From Manis javanica (lineage: Eukaryota > Chordata > Mammalia > Pholidota > Manidae): a stretch of DNA of 64,000 nucleotides. Shown here in pieces: positions 10,786 through 24,002 of this stretch (position 1 is the stretch's first letter; each line of letters opens with the position of its first letter). The translations under genes were made by a program, and so were the position numbers. The notes beneath the pieces were generated by a model, which was not told the DNA's origin, did not search any database, and saw only the letters and a list, made by a program, of their open reading frames with translations. Where the stretch lies: assembly GCF_040802235.1 (NCBI RefSeq), contig NC_133161.1:11797001-11861000 (forward strand). The letters are read 5' to 3'.

Positions 10786-11470
10786 TCGATCCTCATCATT
10801 GATGGATTCCATATTTGCAAATTCATCTACCACCTTAAACTTCCTTGTAACTCCAAAATCAGTATTTGCAGTGCTTTCAAGGTCATGCGTGAATATGCAC
10901 ACTTATGCTCAGAGCACGGAAAATGTTCAGTCACGTGTTTCCAACGGAGGTTGATGCGGGCAGAGCCCGGCCTTGTTGTTGGAGTTCTCATTCTGTCAAC
11001 AAGCATTCTTTCAGCTGTCCAACTAGGACCATGTGTTTCCCATCTTCGTGTCTTTTCTTGGTGATTTTGCCATTTGAGACAGCCCCCAAGCATAGTGTTG
11101 AAGTGCTATCTAGTGTGCTTCAGTGCAAGAAAGCTGCCATGTGCCTTATGGAGAAAATAAATAAGTGTTAGGTAAACTTCACCATCTAGAAAGGTTAGAT
11201 GAGCTTCATTCATGCATGAGCTACAGAGCTGTTGGCTCTGAGTTCAATGTTAATGAATCAGCAACATATATTCAGTACGGTGTCTTGGCCAGAAACACAA
11301 ATACTGAACAATGTTACGTATTGATCAGCTGGTAACAATGCTGTGACAGAGGCTCACAGGAACCTATTCCAGCATTTCTCCTATAAGCAATGATGCAGTA
11401 GTCTCTAATGAAGTGTCCTCAGCAACTTTATCAGAAATAACTACCATGAGTAAGGAGAACCAACTGTCTG
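10786..11470 (+). mobile_element. Tigger-type (pogo-like) DNA transposon, internally deleted
   Basis: Starts with cagtcgatcctcatcattga and ends near 11469 with a related inverted end (reverse complement begins acagttggttctccttac). Between them the start of a pogo-family transposase can be read from about 11066: PPKHSVEVLSSVLQCKKAA, then MCLMEKIN followed by a stop, which corresponds to the DNA-binding CENP-B-like head of Tigger transposase (known form near PKRSAEVLSSVPKRKKA). The catalytic DDE domain is absent and the sequence jumps to the terminal end, so this is a non-autonomous, long-dead copy. Families of this kind were active in early placental mammals. The precise Tigger subfamily is not assigned. 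Confidence 0.8.
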
Positions 11471-11639
11471 TTCGTATGAGGAAATAACTACTCAGCAAAG
11501 AAAAGTAACCACTACCGAAACATACAGTGGGGACAAAGCTGTAGGGCACTCTGCCCTTGTCTGTGGATTTCCCTTCTGCACCTCCAGTTGCTGGTGCTGA
11601 ACCTCGGCCTGCAAGCAGGTGATCCTCCTTCTGAGGCAG

Positions 11640-12006
11640 ACAGGTTAGCGGTAGCCTAGTGTGGTACCACTACGCAGATGCCATTCACATCACTTCATAT
11701 TGTCATGTGAGCACCTTATCATCTCATACCATCTCAACAAGAAGGGTGAGTACAGTACAGCAAGATATTTTGAGAGAGAACACACCATGCACATAACTTT
11801 TATTACAGTACATGCTATCATTGTCCTATTTTGCTGTTAGTTGTTGCTAATCTGTTACTGCACCTAATTTATTAACTAAACTTTACCACAGGTGTATATG
11901 CAGAGGAAAAACATCTTATACATAGGGTTTGGTGACTATCCCAGGTTTCAGAGATCCACTGGGCGTCTCAGAATGTAACCCCTGTAGATAAGGTGGGCCA
12001 CTGTAC
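11640..12006 (+). mobile_element. Second Tigger-family remnant (3' end)
   Basis: Contains 'gggtgagtacagtacagcaa', 'tattttgagagagaacacac', and a terminal part near 11940-12004 ('caggtttcagagatccactg', 'cccctgtagataaggtgggc') that fits the 3' end of a Tigger element. Its matching 5' end was not found next to it, so it is either a separate truncated copy or the end of a composite insertion. Confidence 0.65.
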
Positions 12007-12184
12007 ATTACTCTGAATGAAAAAAGGCACATAGCAAAGAACACATACTTCATGACTCAATCATATAAAGCTCAAGGTAGGCAAAAATAATCATAATCTA
12101 TGTGTAAAGAAATCCCAAAAGTGATTACCTTGATGCTGGGGGAAAACTGACTGGGGAAGATTATGGGGGAATTCTGTACTAAAT

Positions 12185-12480
12185 GATCCCCTTTATATAT
12201 CTAGCTGACTTCTTCCCATTACCTTTTTATTCAGGATTTTAACCTCAATGTATATGAAAGATACTGGCTTATGGCTTTCTTTTTTTACAAGATCTTTGTC
12301 AGGTTTTGGTATCAAGGTAATTTGGGTTATCATAAAATGAATTGGGGAATATGTCCTCTTTTGCCACTTTATGGAAAAATTTGGTATCATTTCCTCCCAA
12401 AGCATTTGGAAGTTTTCATCAGTGAGAACATGTAGGCCAGGAGTTTTCTTTGGCAGAAGTTGTTTAATTACAGGTTTAGT
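12185..12480 (-). mobile_element. LINE-1 ORF2 fragment, antisense
   Basis: On the plus strand 'aagatctttgtcaggttttg' followed by 'gtatcaaggtaatttgggtt' is the reverse complement of the ORF2 reverse-transcriptase region that encodes the peptide ITLIPKPDKD; the minus strand still reads TQITLIPKPDKDLVKKESHK. Old and fragmentary. Confidence 0.8.
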
Positions 12481-12486
12481 AGCTGC

Positions 12487-12645
12487 ATAATATCACATGG
12501 CCACCAAAGAAAACGCACATCCTAGTTCCCAAACCTGCGAATGTTACCTTATAAGGCAAAACGGACTATAAAGATGTGATTAAGTTGAGGCTCCAGAGAT
12601 GGGGAGATTATCCTGGAGAATGTCTCTTGACATCAGTGACATTTC
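12487..12645 (+). mobile_element. MLT1-type LTR fragment (ERVL-MaLR fossil)
   Basis: 'cctgcgaatgttaccttata' and 'gatgtgattaagttgaggct', then 'ggggagattatcctggagaa', are landmarks of the MLT1 group of MaLR long terminal repeats. It is a partial, ancient copy, placed next to antisense L1 sequence on both sides, so it probably inserted into an older L1. Confidence 0.75.
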
Positions 12646-12689
12646 TTGCCTTAAGTCTACCATTGCTAATATTGCAGGACACCTCCAGC

Positions 12690-13300
12690 TTTCTTAAACT
12701 TATTGTCTGCATGTTATAACATGTCTCTATAATCTTAATTTCAACATCTTTATATTTCAAGGCTATCACATGTAGACATCATAAAGTTGGCTGACAATCT
12801 CTGACTTTTACCTATTCTGACAATCTCTGCCTTTTAATGGGAATGTTTATCCATTTACATAGAATATGAGTGTTGATATTCTTTATTTAGGTGTACCATT
12901 TCCCTGCCTTCTGATTTTGTCCTATTTACATTTCTGTTCATTTATTCTCACTTCCCTAGCTTTTTCTGAATTTTTAACTTTCCACTATAATCCCTTTATT
13001 GCCATTTTAGATTTTTCGATTATTTTAGTGCTTGTAATTGGAATTACCATATGCACTCTGGAATTCATAGCCTACTAAGAGTTGATATTATAGCACTACA
13101 TGAAATGTGAGACATTTGGAAAGGACAATGACATCTAGGCCCCTGTATGTTATGATAATGCTACCATACATATTAAATCTACCGATGTTATAATCCCCAC
13201 AGTATGGGATCATAATTTTTGCATTAACGATTTATATATCTTTTAAAGGAATTATGAGAAGAAAACAGATATTTTACTCCTGGTGTAAGAGATCTACATT
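12690..13300 (-). mobile_element. LINE-1 3' region fragment, antisense
   Basis: 'caatctctgccttttaatgg' and the following T-rich text to about 13.2 kb resemble antisense L1M ORF2/3' UTR. It probably continues the L1 at 12.2-12.5 kb, interrupted by the MLT1 fragment. Note a local duplication of 'ctgacaatctctg' at about 12795 and 12821. Confidence 0.6.
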
Positions 13301-13399
13301 TATATTCCTAAATTCTACCTTACTGATTGTGTGAGGACTTCTTATTCTTGGCTTTGGTCCATCTGTACTGAGACGTGTGTCAGAGAAACATCTAGGATG

Positions 13400-16300
13400 A
13401 CTCTCTCAAATGTGAGAGTAATGTGACTGAGTCAAAGAGTCACAGATTAGAAGGTACTGGGAGGCCACCTCTTGCAGGAATCTGCTTTATGCCATCATTA
13501 ATTGGTGGCGTTGAAACTTGGCTTGACCATTTCTAGGGATGGTGGACACGCGGCTTTGGAAGGGAGTTCTTAGGCTGTTGTTCAACTTCACGTCAAGCCT
13601 TAAACTAACAATGGAACTTCCACCCACTGGCCAGTCTCTGCCTTTCTGAGTTACATGGACTGGCTTTGAATGTCTTTCTTCCTGCTTAGATCTTCAATTT
13701 TCTATAGAAAATATTATTAATACCAAGAACTATGCCATGGAATCTTGACCTTCCAATGACTGGACTGCCCACCTTTGGGCGCCAAGTGTCTTGGTCTGCG
13801 TTTTCTTTTGTATGTTCATGGTGCTGCTCACGCAGTGTGTTCCTTAAACTGCAGGAGTGAATCATTCAGTTCTGGGGGATATTACTGTATTTTCTTTTAT
13901 AATATACCCATTTCTGATTCCCTTGCTTTCTCTTTATGGAGATCATATATTCAAAAATGGAACCCCTGTGTTAATCCTTTAAATTTTTAACATTCCCTCT
14001 CAGTTTCCACTTTTTTGCCTATTTTTTATCTTTTTTGTTCTTCAATTTTTTCTCCAACTTACTTAGGGATTTCATTTGCTCACCCTAATACTACAGTCAA
14101 GCAGATCTTTCTTTTCTTCCGATGGTGTCTCACACAGCATCCTCTTCTCTTTTTAGGACATATTCTGCTCTAATTTTTAAAGGATATGTATTATAGGTTG
14201 GTGGGCATCTTTTTATTTCTTTCACTCCCCATACCTAAAGTTATCCTCAAAATTCTTTTGTTCTGTTTTATTTCTCCCATAGCGAAAGTTCTTCTCAATG
14301 ATATCTCTCCTTGCCTATCCTTTAACACTTTTCTTCTCTCTTACTCTTTTTATATTTAAATTTAAATTTACCCTATAACTTTGGTATCTGTAGTCCAGAA
14401 ATTGACAGCTTTCCCAATATCATGTGTTTCAGTGAGAACAGTATTGTCTCTCCAAGCTGTGTGGTGGCTGAGCGAGCACACATAAACAACTGTCCTGACT
14501 TGAAGGATACAGAGGGGGCTTCTGGGACGTAGGACTTGCTGTTTAAAACTGGGACACTCCTTGGCAAAGTGAAATGAGCAGTCAACATACTTTTGGAAAA
14601 GCTATTTCCTCAGCTATAGAGAAAATGGAAGGCACTCCTGCTGCCTAACTGCTCTGTATACAAATTTAGCCGATAATCCTGCTTCTAATGCCAGGAATCC
14701 ACTTTACCTCCCATAGTAGCTCGAGCCTCCAAGTGCCGAGTCTCCTGGTGGTTCTGCTGTGTGAATGGAGTTGCTGCTTTTTGGTTTTCCCCTTTGCAGA
14801 AACCTAGTTCGAATTTCATAGGCTTATCACCTTGGAAACAGTTCTCTCTGCTTTCCCGTTTCAAAAATAATTTGCAAACTATCATCCATTACACCTTTTT
14901 TCCCATTCTCTTCGCCCTTGTTGACTTCTTTTTTATTCCTGTAGTGTCTGTTAGTAGGGCAGGGGGATAAATAGAAATGCATGGACAACTGGTCATTTTA
15001 ATCAGGAAGTCAGGCTACTTATTTCTTCTTTTTGCTGGAACTTAACTGTAGCATCCTGGGGAAAGTGTCAGCTCTCTCTTTTTCAGGAATCTTGATCCTC
15101 CTTGATACTTTATCCCCTATCTTCTGGCCCTTGACTTACTAGGACACTGAAAAAGAGAATGTGCTCCATTGCAGGCCAGGAGAGAATTAACTAGAGCTGT
15201 GTATTGGTGGGGAAGGCTGGGGAAGGGCTCAAGAAAGGACAGCTTAAAGACCTGTGCCTCCTCTGAGCTCTCTCTGATGCTTAGAGAGTCATGGAGAAAG
15301 GATGCGTGTATGAGCAGCTCAGATCACAGAGCCTTGGAAAGCATCCTATTTTCTTGGTCTAGACTGAGCCTGGCAAAAGGGTAAGGATTAGGAAAGCAAA
15401 AAGGATGGACATAGGAACAAGGAACATAGGACAAGGAACCAAGTTAGGTCATGTCCAATAGACAAGGAACTGACCTAGGACACTGTGACTGAAGAAGAGG
15501 CATCTCTCACAATTTGTAACACAGATGCCACAGTGCAGGGTTACCCTCTGACCTAAGGCTCCTGAAGGGTGCACACTTGCATGCATTCATACACAAGGAC
15601 ACCACCGGATGTGATGTCACATATGAATGTCAAGCTTAGATAACAAGCAGTTGTTTAATCCTAATTAAGGGTCTTTTCTAAATGCCACTGGACACTAGGT
15701 AGGAACTTTGCCATCTTTGAGTATCTGTGAGTGTTGGGAGGTGGAAAAATATTTTTCTACACTCAAAGTTTCTCTGTACTGACTCACAAGGGACAAATTA
15801 ATTATTTCTTCACTTTGAAAACTTTGTAAGGCATTAAAGCAATTATCTCCTTCTTAGATGGCATACACCTTCAATCAGCTTCTATTAATATATCAGCACC
15901 CAAAATCACTCTGAATTTTCTCTTGAGAGACTTTCTGCTGCAACCCTCTCACCTCTGAGTCCCGAATCTCTCCCCATTGCAAATGCACAAAAACATCTTT
16001 CTTCTCACTCTCTTCTTCTGAAGGGCTGGGGTTCTTGACTTCCAGGTTTTGTGAACGTGGTTTAGGATAAACTAATTACCCCATCATCCCTAGCACCACA
16101 CAGGTACAGTTCCATCTCAGATGTAGATTAATGTAGAATAAAATTTATCAGGGAACTACCAGGCAGACATTTTCTTAATTTGGGGGCCTGAAGGGCCCTG
16201 ATAAAGGAATATTTTATGAAGTATTTACCATTAATTTTCTATACACCTTTTTCCTGGATGACTACTCTTGCAGATCCTATTTCTGGAGATAAGAGTCTGA

Positions 16301-16470
16301 GGGTTGGAACCACATAAATCTTTTTTTTCCCCTCCCTTCTTTTTGTTCTTCCTCCTGCACTCTTTATATATTAGGTGTCATATTCTGTACTCTCTGTGTA
16401 TTCCTTGACAAACATTGTGAGTAGTTCATTTAATTATTAATTTTCTTAGTAGTTAATTGGTCTATTATCT
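13400..16470. other. No gene recognised
   Basis: Mostly T-rich or unique-looking sequence. Parts (13.4-13.6 kb) look like an old DNA transposon or MIR-like relic but I cannot name it. Open frames stay below 75 codons and none shows a domain. Confidence 0.4.
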
Positions 16471-16479
16471 TTACTGTGG

Positions 16480-17770
16480 GTTTATTTTTTCCAGCGACAG
16501 CTATCTAGCCTGAGGAGCATTTCCATCCAGACCAGTCCCTTTACAATACCTTGTAGAAATGGTTTGGTGGTGATGAATTCCCTCAACTTTTGCTTATCTG
16601 GAAATTGTTTAATCCCTGCTTCAAATTCAAATGATAATCTTTCTGGGTATAGTATTCTTGGTTAGAGGCCCTTCTGTTTCATTACAGTAACTCTATCATG
16701 CCACTCCCTTCTGGCCTGTAAGGTTTCTGCTGAAAACTGCTGATAGCCTGATGGGGTTTCCTTTGTAAGTGATCTTTTTTCTCTCTCTGGCTGCTTTCAA
16801 CACTCTCTCCTTGCCCTTGATCTTTGCCATTTTAATGATTATATGTCTTGGTGTTGTCTTCCTCGGGTTCCTTCTGTTGGGAGATCTCTAAAATTCCATG
16901 ACCTGAATGACTATTTCCTTCACCAGACAGAGGAAGTTTTTCAACATTTATTTCCTCAAAGAGACTTTCTAACCCTTTGTCTCCCTCTCTCCTTTTGGAA
17001 CCTCTGTAATGTGACTATTACTCTGTTTGGATTGGTTGCAAGCTCTCTTATTCTTCTTTCATTCCTAGAGATCCTTTTTTCTCTCTGTTCCTCAGCTTCT
17101 TGGTTTTCCTGTTCTCTAACTTCTATTTCATTTACTGTCTCCTCTACCTCATCTCATCTACTTTTAAATCGCTCCATTGTATGTTCACTTCAGATACTGT
17201 ATTTTTCAAAATGTCCATCTCTATGTTAATGTCCTCCCTGAGATCTTGACTGTTTTTCTGTAGCTCTGTGGGCATGTTTGTGACTTTTATTTTGAAAACT
17301 TTATCAAGAAGATTGGTGATTAGAGTTTCACTAAGCCCTCTTTCTGGTACTTTTTTCTTGAATTTTTGTTTGGACCAAATTCCTCTTGCTCTTCATTCTT
17401 TTTTTAGTGTTTCTAATGGGGTAATAGGTTTGTGTAGGAGGCGCCCTCTTGTGCCCAGAAGCTCAATTTCCTGTGCCAGAGCCCCAGCTGTTGGCATGCA
17501 GTGGGTGTGTCACCTGTCTGCTTTGATCATGGTGTTCTGATTTCAAGTGGGCAGTGTGAACGGTCAGCTGATCATGCGAGTGGGGAGAATACACTGTGGA
17601 GCTGCCAATGGGTAGGGCTGCCTTTCCTCTGGCCTGTCATAATGGTGGGGGCACAGGCAAATGGGACCAGTGCTTGTCTGGAGGAAAGAGCTCCCAGGAC
17701 TGGGCTACACGTGCACACTGGGCTGTGGGGCTGCCTCTGCCCTCTGGCAGACCTCAGGAACCATAACTTG
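16480..17770 (-). mobile_element. LINE-1 ORF1 and 5' UTR, antisense, old
   Basis: The plus strand is the reverse complement of L1 ORF1: 'ggtgatgaattccctcaact' and 'ctttctgggtatagtattct' at the start, then the segment 16843-17229 that corresponds, in reverse, to the ORF1 coiled-coil and RRM region also present in the younger L1s at 28.6 and 48.1 kb (compare LSFLEILFS here with VSFLEILLS in their antisense readings). From about 17.4 kb the G+C-richer 5' UTR follows. Clearly older than the two 5'-complete copies. Confidence 0.75.
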
Positions 17771-18829
17771 TGCTTTCTATTAACTTGTTAGGTAAACTAG
17801 ACCAAAGCATTCAGCTTCCATAATCTCATTAGAGTTGGAAGAAAGGATGTCTTGAAAATTGAAATAAATCCTGTCATGGTGAGATTGATCCTTAGATTGT
17901 TTTTTCCTCCTTACATTTTCTCTTGATTTGTCAGGGACCACGGTGTATGTAACATCATGTGAGAACCACTGGGATGGTGTTTGCATGTAAGACAAAATGA
18001 GAAATGGTATGCCAGCCCACTAGATGGAATACTTGGATTAGTTTCATAGTGTGTCTCTTAAAATCCAGAGATCAGAGTTGACCTTTCAATTCCTACCTGA
18101 CTGACTGCTGCTGAACATAGCACAACTTCTGTGGTTTATTCATTATTCTGCAAAAGTATCCTAAAACGGCTTTCAGGGATTTAGTTTCTGGATCACCATG
18201 CTTCCCAAATTCTTAAGGCATCTGCATCCTAACAAAGGGAGGTATAGAGTATCTGCTATGTTCTTGGTACTGAGAAGACACTTTATGTTGAATGAGGGTA
18301 TTTTCCAAATAACAGAAAGCCATTAACACACCTGAGAGAATTAATATTACTTCAGTAATATAAAATGTATAGTACATATGAAATTTTTCCTGAATTTTTC
18401 CCAAATACATACATAGATTTTTTTTTAAATCAAAGATCCTATCAAGGCTCACACAAGCATTTGATTAGTTTGTCTTTTCAATTTGTTTTAATGGAACATA
18501 TTTCCTTTGATCATTTATAGCTTTTTATTTATTGGTGATGGAAGCTGTTTTCAATCCTCTTCTCAATACTGTTTATCATATTTTCACAAAACATAATCTC
18601 CTTTAGTAACTATAATTTCATCTTTGCTTCAGAGATGCTTTCAAATGTTTATTTCCATTTCTTGAATTTATATAACATTGTTTCACAATTTACTGTGTTT
18701 TTGTTTTGCGTGCGGTTCTATTGAGGTTTCTTTTTCTTTCAATTTTCTGATTTCCAGTGTTGCTTCATATTTGTAAATGTGTCTTAATTGTGGTTGGAGA
18801 TTTGTTTCACCAAAATAACTTCACCAATT

Positions 18830-20060
18830 AGAGTACAGTGATTATGTATTTATATATTTCTATCATTTTTCCAATACCACACTGTCTGGATCAATGTAAC
18901 TTTATGGAAGTTCTTGAAATCAGGTAAGGTGAGTCCTCTGAGTTCTCTTTCAAAATTGTTTTGACTCTTCTATTACCTTTGCATTTCTAAGTCTTAGAAT
19001 CACTTTATCACTATTTACATAAAACTTTACTAGAATCTGGTTGGGATTACAATGAATCTATAGAATGAAAATGGAGAGAATGAACATCATAATGATACTG
19101 AGTCTTCCAATCCATGAGCATGGTGTTCCTCTTCATTTATTTGGAGCGTTTATGATTTCTTTCTTTGGTGATTTGTAGTTTTCCACTACAGTTCGTAAAC
19201 ATATTTTATTAACTTTATACCTAAGTCCCTCACTTTTTTAGTGCTATCCAAAATGGTGCCATTTTAGAAATTTCAACTCTAATGGTTTCATTGCTAATAT
19301 ACAGGAAAGCAGCTGACTTTTGCACACAGACCGCATATCCTGCAACCTTGCTAAAGTCACTACTTCCAGGAGGGTCTTGTTTGTTTTTGTAGATTCTTAG
19401 GGGATTTATACATAGATAATCATAACATCTGTGAATAAAGATATTTCTTCTTCCTTAACATCCCATGTATCTTTGATTTTATTATCTGACCTAATTGCAC
19501 CAAACCTTCCAGTACAATCAATATTAAACAGGACTAGTGAGAGAGGGTACTTACCTTGCTCCCAGTCTTAGTAGGGCAAAAGCATTCGGTCTGCCACAAT
19601 TACATAAGACAACAGCTGTAGGGCTTTTATTTTAATACCCAATTCAGTTAAGGAAGTTTCCTTCTATTTTTGAAAGTTTTATAATGAATGAATGTTGAAT
19701 TTTGTCAAATATTCCTTGCTTATTAATTAATTTAATCATATAGATTTTCTTATTTAATTCATTTAAATGAAGAATAACATTAATTAATTTTTTAATGTTG
19801 AAATAGTCTTGCATTCTTGGAATGAACCCTACTTGTTTGTAATGTATTATCCTTTTTATGTATCACTGGTGTGATTTGTTAATATTGTATTGAGGTTTTC
19901 GGTGCCTATGTTCATAAGAGAGAATGTTCTGTATGTTCCCTTTCTTGTCTCTGTTTGGCTTTTATATTAGTGTAATGCTGGCCTCATAGAATGATTTAAG
20001 AGGTGGCAATGAAATTTTAATTAAATTCCTTAGAACATTCATTCATAACACTTGCAAAAT
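18830..20060 (-). mobile_element. LINE-1 ORF2 fragment, antisense, old
   Basis: Typical antisense ORF2 phrases: 'agtcttccaatccatgagca' near 19101, 'gatttgtagttttccactac' near 19170, 'taatgctggcctcatagaat' near 19974 and 'cagctgacttttgcacacag' near 19312. It covers the reverse transcriptase and part of the C-terminal region with many small changes. Confidence 0.8.
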
Positions 20061-22690
20061 AATTATTTTAAAATCATATGTAAGAGTTTAGAGATAGTCA
20101 AGAATAACCAAATTAGATCTAATAAAAAAGGAGGCTGTACATGTCCTACTAATATTAACATTTATTGCAAACTTGTATGGGATTAGTACCGTCAGTATAA
20201 AATAATACATCACATAAATAGGATTAGAGAGGCTAAAAACAGAGCCATTAAGTAAAAATATTTGTTATATAATAGTATGACATTTCAAAAAATGTGAAAA
20301 GGCCTGATTTTCTGTAAATTGTTTTGTAACAATCTCTGTGGGGAAAAATCATTAGAATTCTAATGCTTTCTTGTAAGTCTCTTCAGGTTCTCTCAATTGC
20401 ACTTGTTTTCTCAATCTCTTGCTCAGCCTTAACTATCACCTCCTTGGGCAAACCAGCCCCACTCCCAGAATTCCCAGCTCCTCCGGTCACTTAAACATTT
20501 AGATAAACACAATTTGGGGTCCTACTGAAAGGGGAGAGAACAGGAGCATGGAAGAAGCAGGCAAACCACTTCCCTCTCCCATCCATACGTCAAAAGACTC
20601 TTCAGAACACAGTTCCCCATGAAGCCTGACCAGAGTAACCCTACACGGCCAGAGAGGGTAGCTCATCAGAAAACAGTGGTCAGCAGGGTATCTCATCACA
20701 CCGCACTGTTTCCCATGCCTTCGGCGCCAAATTCCTTTACTTTTGCTCTACTAGGATTACAGCCTCCTAAATAAATCTTTGGTATTTAATCCCTGCCTAA
20801 AGTGCATGATTTCAAGAGAATGCATAATGATCATTTCTTTAAAAACATACCTAAATAAAAAAATTAAAACTGTTGGAAGACTATATAGATGACTTTTTAA
20901 TCACTTGATTTTAAAATAAAACATGAATATAAAATGCTGCAATATATGCATAGCTTAATAAATTATTATGAGGTGAACATCCTTACAAACCACCACCCAG
21001 ATCAAGAAGTAGAACTTTGATAGCAAACCCAGAAGCCTGCCTATGTGTCTCATTTTAATTACAATCCTAATATCCCCAAATAACTGCAACCCAGACCTTC
21101 ATACTAATTGCTCCATGCATTTCTTTTAATGATATTACCCTGCCAGTCTGAATTGTCATCTACTACAGCTTAATCATCTACATTTTTTTCATTTGGTATG
21201 TGTTTAAGTCTATTGTAAGCTACAGATTCTTTCTATGGCCCATTCATTTCCTTCCACTCTATTCGTTGAAGAACCCAGGTTTTTCCACTAGAGAGTTTCT
21301 CATGGTCTGGATTGTGGTGAGTCCATCCTCATCACATAAACATGTCCTTCTCTTCTCTGCATATTTTTCTGTAACTTGGCACCTGATTTCAGAGGCTTGA
21401 TGGGACTTATGTGTCTAATGATTAATGAATATGACCTTTTGAAGGTGACTGCTTTTTCAAAAATCATAGGATTTAAATACATGAACCCTAGGATTTAAAT
21501 ACATTTGACAGATTTCAATGGTTGCAACTATTATATTGTTTGAAGCACAACTTCTCTCATCTTTGGCCAGTACAAGTCTCCTCCAGTTGGCTCCTGAATC
21601 CTTTGAACATGACCCTCATAATCTTTGATATCAGATAAAATACCATAGCCTGAGCTCCCCTTGTAGATTTCCTGCCCCAGACCTGGAAACAGCTTCTTCT
21701 CCAAGAAGCCCTTATTTCTCATATTGGGAAACAGTATTGCAAGACCACAATCTGCGCCTAGTGATACATATGTGCAATTTAAATACAAGACTCTAGAGAC
21801 CTTACCTAACCTGTATTTTTGAACTAGACTATTCCATAATTATTCCCCTGCTTTATTTTACATTACACACACAACAGTCCCAGAATAATACTACTAATAT
21901 TATCTCCAGCAATATGATTACTGAAGACTGGCAAAAATTTTGTATATGCTCCTCCCATTATTCTCCTATTTAAAAAATAATAATATATGTACATTAACAG
22001 AGTATATAGCTATTATAAGAGCCTGTAGGTAAGTCCTTTGAGTGGAAAAGGACTATTTAAATAATATACACAAATACAAGTCATAGAAGAAAAATTAAAT
22101 TTGACAATAAAATTAATACTTCTGCACCACAGATTTCAAAACTCAGACTTATAAAAGATATTTCCAACACACACATCATATAATATAAAATAGGTATCTA
22201 CAACATTAAAGATTAGCTCTATATCCTTACAAAAGTAGCCAAAGACTCAGGATTTAAAAAGTCTGAGGCTCCATCTCTCTTCCCCTATTATTCTCCCATT
22301 TTTTTCTACTCAGCTCTACAGAAACTTTACTAAGTATCTAGACTTAGGAAGACTCTTCTGCCAATCTCCCTTGCTACAGAAAGATGTTTGCAGAAATAAG
22401 CAGGCATCTTTTGGCAATTAGAAATGGGATAATTTCTTTTATTTTTGAATCAGTAAAGCATTGTTATGAAGTAGAATTGGAAACACTGTGAAGTCCTACA
22501 CAATGAAGAGTCTTTCTCCCAGCACTATTCTGATCAGTCCCATACTGACCTGCCCATTCCCAAGACGACCACTTTTACCTGAGTTCCCCTCCCAAACCTT
22601 TATTCATGTAAACATATCCAAATTTCAAATAAATTAATTTTCACTTCTTTCTTATGAAAGGTAACAAACTAAGCAAAATTTTTTATTATT
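20061..22690. other. No gene recognised, AT-rich
   Basis: A+T-rich intergenic sequence. A short G+C-richer island at about 20.40-20.76 kb has the look of a degraded repeat end but cannot be named. An 85-codon minus-strand frame at 21531-21788 has no recognisable domain. A local duplication of 'aggatttaaatacat' occurs near 21468 and 21490. Confidence 0.4.
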
Positions 22691-22699
22691 TGCTTTTTT

Positions 22700-22880
22700 A
22701 CTCAACAGCATATCTGGAGAGCTTTCTTTAATGACATTAAATACTTCAATGTTCTTATACCTGCCTAATATCTGACTGAAAGGAATGTCCACAAATTATT
22801 TAAGTAGTCACCTTTTGATATGCATTTGGGTTGCTAAACCAAACTTGTGTATTTACAAATAATGATGCTGAAGAAATCTG
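22700..22880 (-). mobile_element. Old LINE-1 3' fragment, antisense (probable)
   Basis: 'cacaaattatttaagtagtc', 'gcatttgggttgctaaac' and 'taatgatgctg' fit the antisense 3' end of old L1M elements. It ends just before the second duplication copy begins. Confidence 0.5.
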
Positions 22881-24002
22881 CAAAGCAGTGTCACACAATT
22901 CAGAAATACTGAGAATAGCGGAGTGGCAGGAACAGGGGCTGGGATGGGACAACACTGAAACTCAGGCATGTGGGTGACGAACTCAGGGCAGGGCTGGAAG
23001 ACAGCCTGGTAAACCAGGTCCCTGTGAGAAAGGGGACGGGGGAAAGGAACACAGAAATGAAGCTGACAGTCACAGAGAGAGACGTGACAAAGAATCAGAG
23101 AAGAAATGGGGCGAGATGGGACGGAGTAGCCAAGAGGGAAGGGAGATGGAGGCTCCAGGGCAGGCTGAGCAGCATGACAATCACAGGCAGGCGTGACCAG
23201 GGTGGCCTCCTTTTCTGCCCTCTTGGCATTCCCCCTCTGCCCAGGGACACAGCAAGCTCAGCTCTCCCTTGTCCCTTTAGGCCCCAGAAGACAGCCCATG
23301 GCCCTCCCACATCTGGAGCTGGCATGACCACGTGAGTGACACCAGCTTTGTAGATGCCTCTTCCCAAAACCTCCCCTCCGCCCCTCCACACCCTGACAGA
23401 GCCCACCAACTGGAGACCTGTCTGTACGGACCCACATCCAGCCCTCAGGTTGCTATGGACTCTCACTACTGCCAGTCAGGAAAACCTACAGGGAGGTACC
23501 GTCACCGTGACCTTGGGGCAGGAACCTCGAAAAATGGCTGAAGCCTGACGCTGGACTTGGGATCACTCAGGGAATAAATGCAGGGTAATATAGTCAGAAA
23601 ATCATGAAAACACAGGACACTTTCTGAGAAGATGACCACACCTCCCAGAATCAAACATGGAGATCAGCTGTCGGAGAATGAATTACACTTTTCCTTGCTT
23701 TTCCCATTCTAAGAGCTGCACGTTCCAAAAGAAGCACATATTTTGTATGACTACTTTGCTAATTTATATTGTAAGACATACTAAAACTACTGTATTAATG
23801 TATGTATACTGTTAAGAAATAATAAAGTGATCTCCCCAAGTAGGAATCATCTGGTTATAAATTAGAGCACTGTCAGCATTTTCAAGTTACCTTGCAGATC
23901 AGAAACTATTTGGTTATGACAATGATCATTTCAGATTTGAATCAGTGCTTTCAGATCACGCAGGTCCTTGATGGTGTGTCCATGATGGTCCTTAAGACAG
24001 AA

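Noticed and set aside
21531-21788. 85-codon minus-strand frame with mixed composition
   Set aside because: I could not match it to any family by eye; no splice sites or second exon seen. Left as unsupported.
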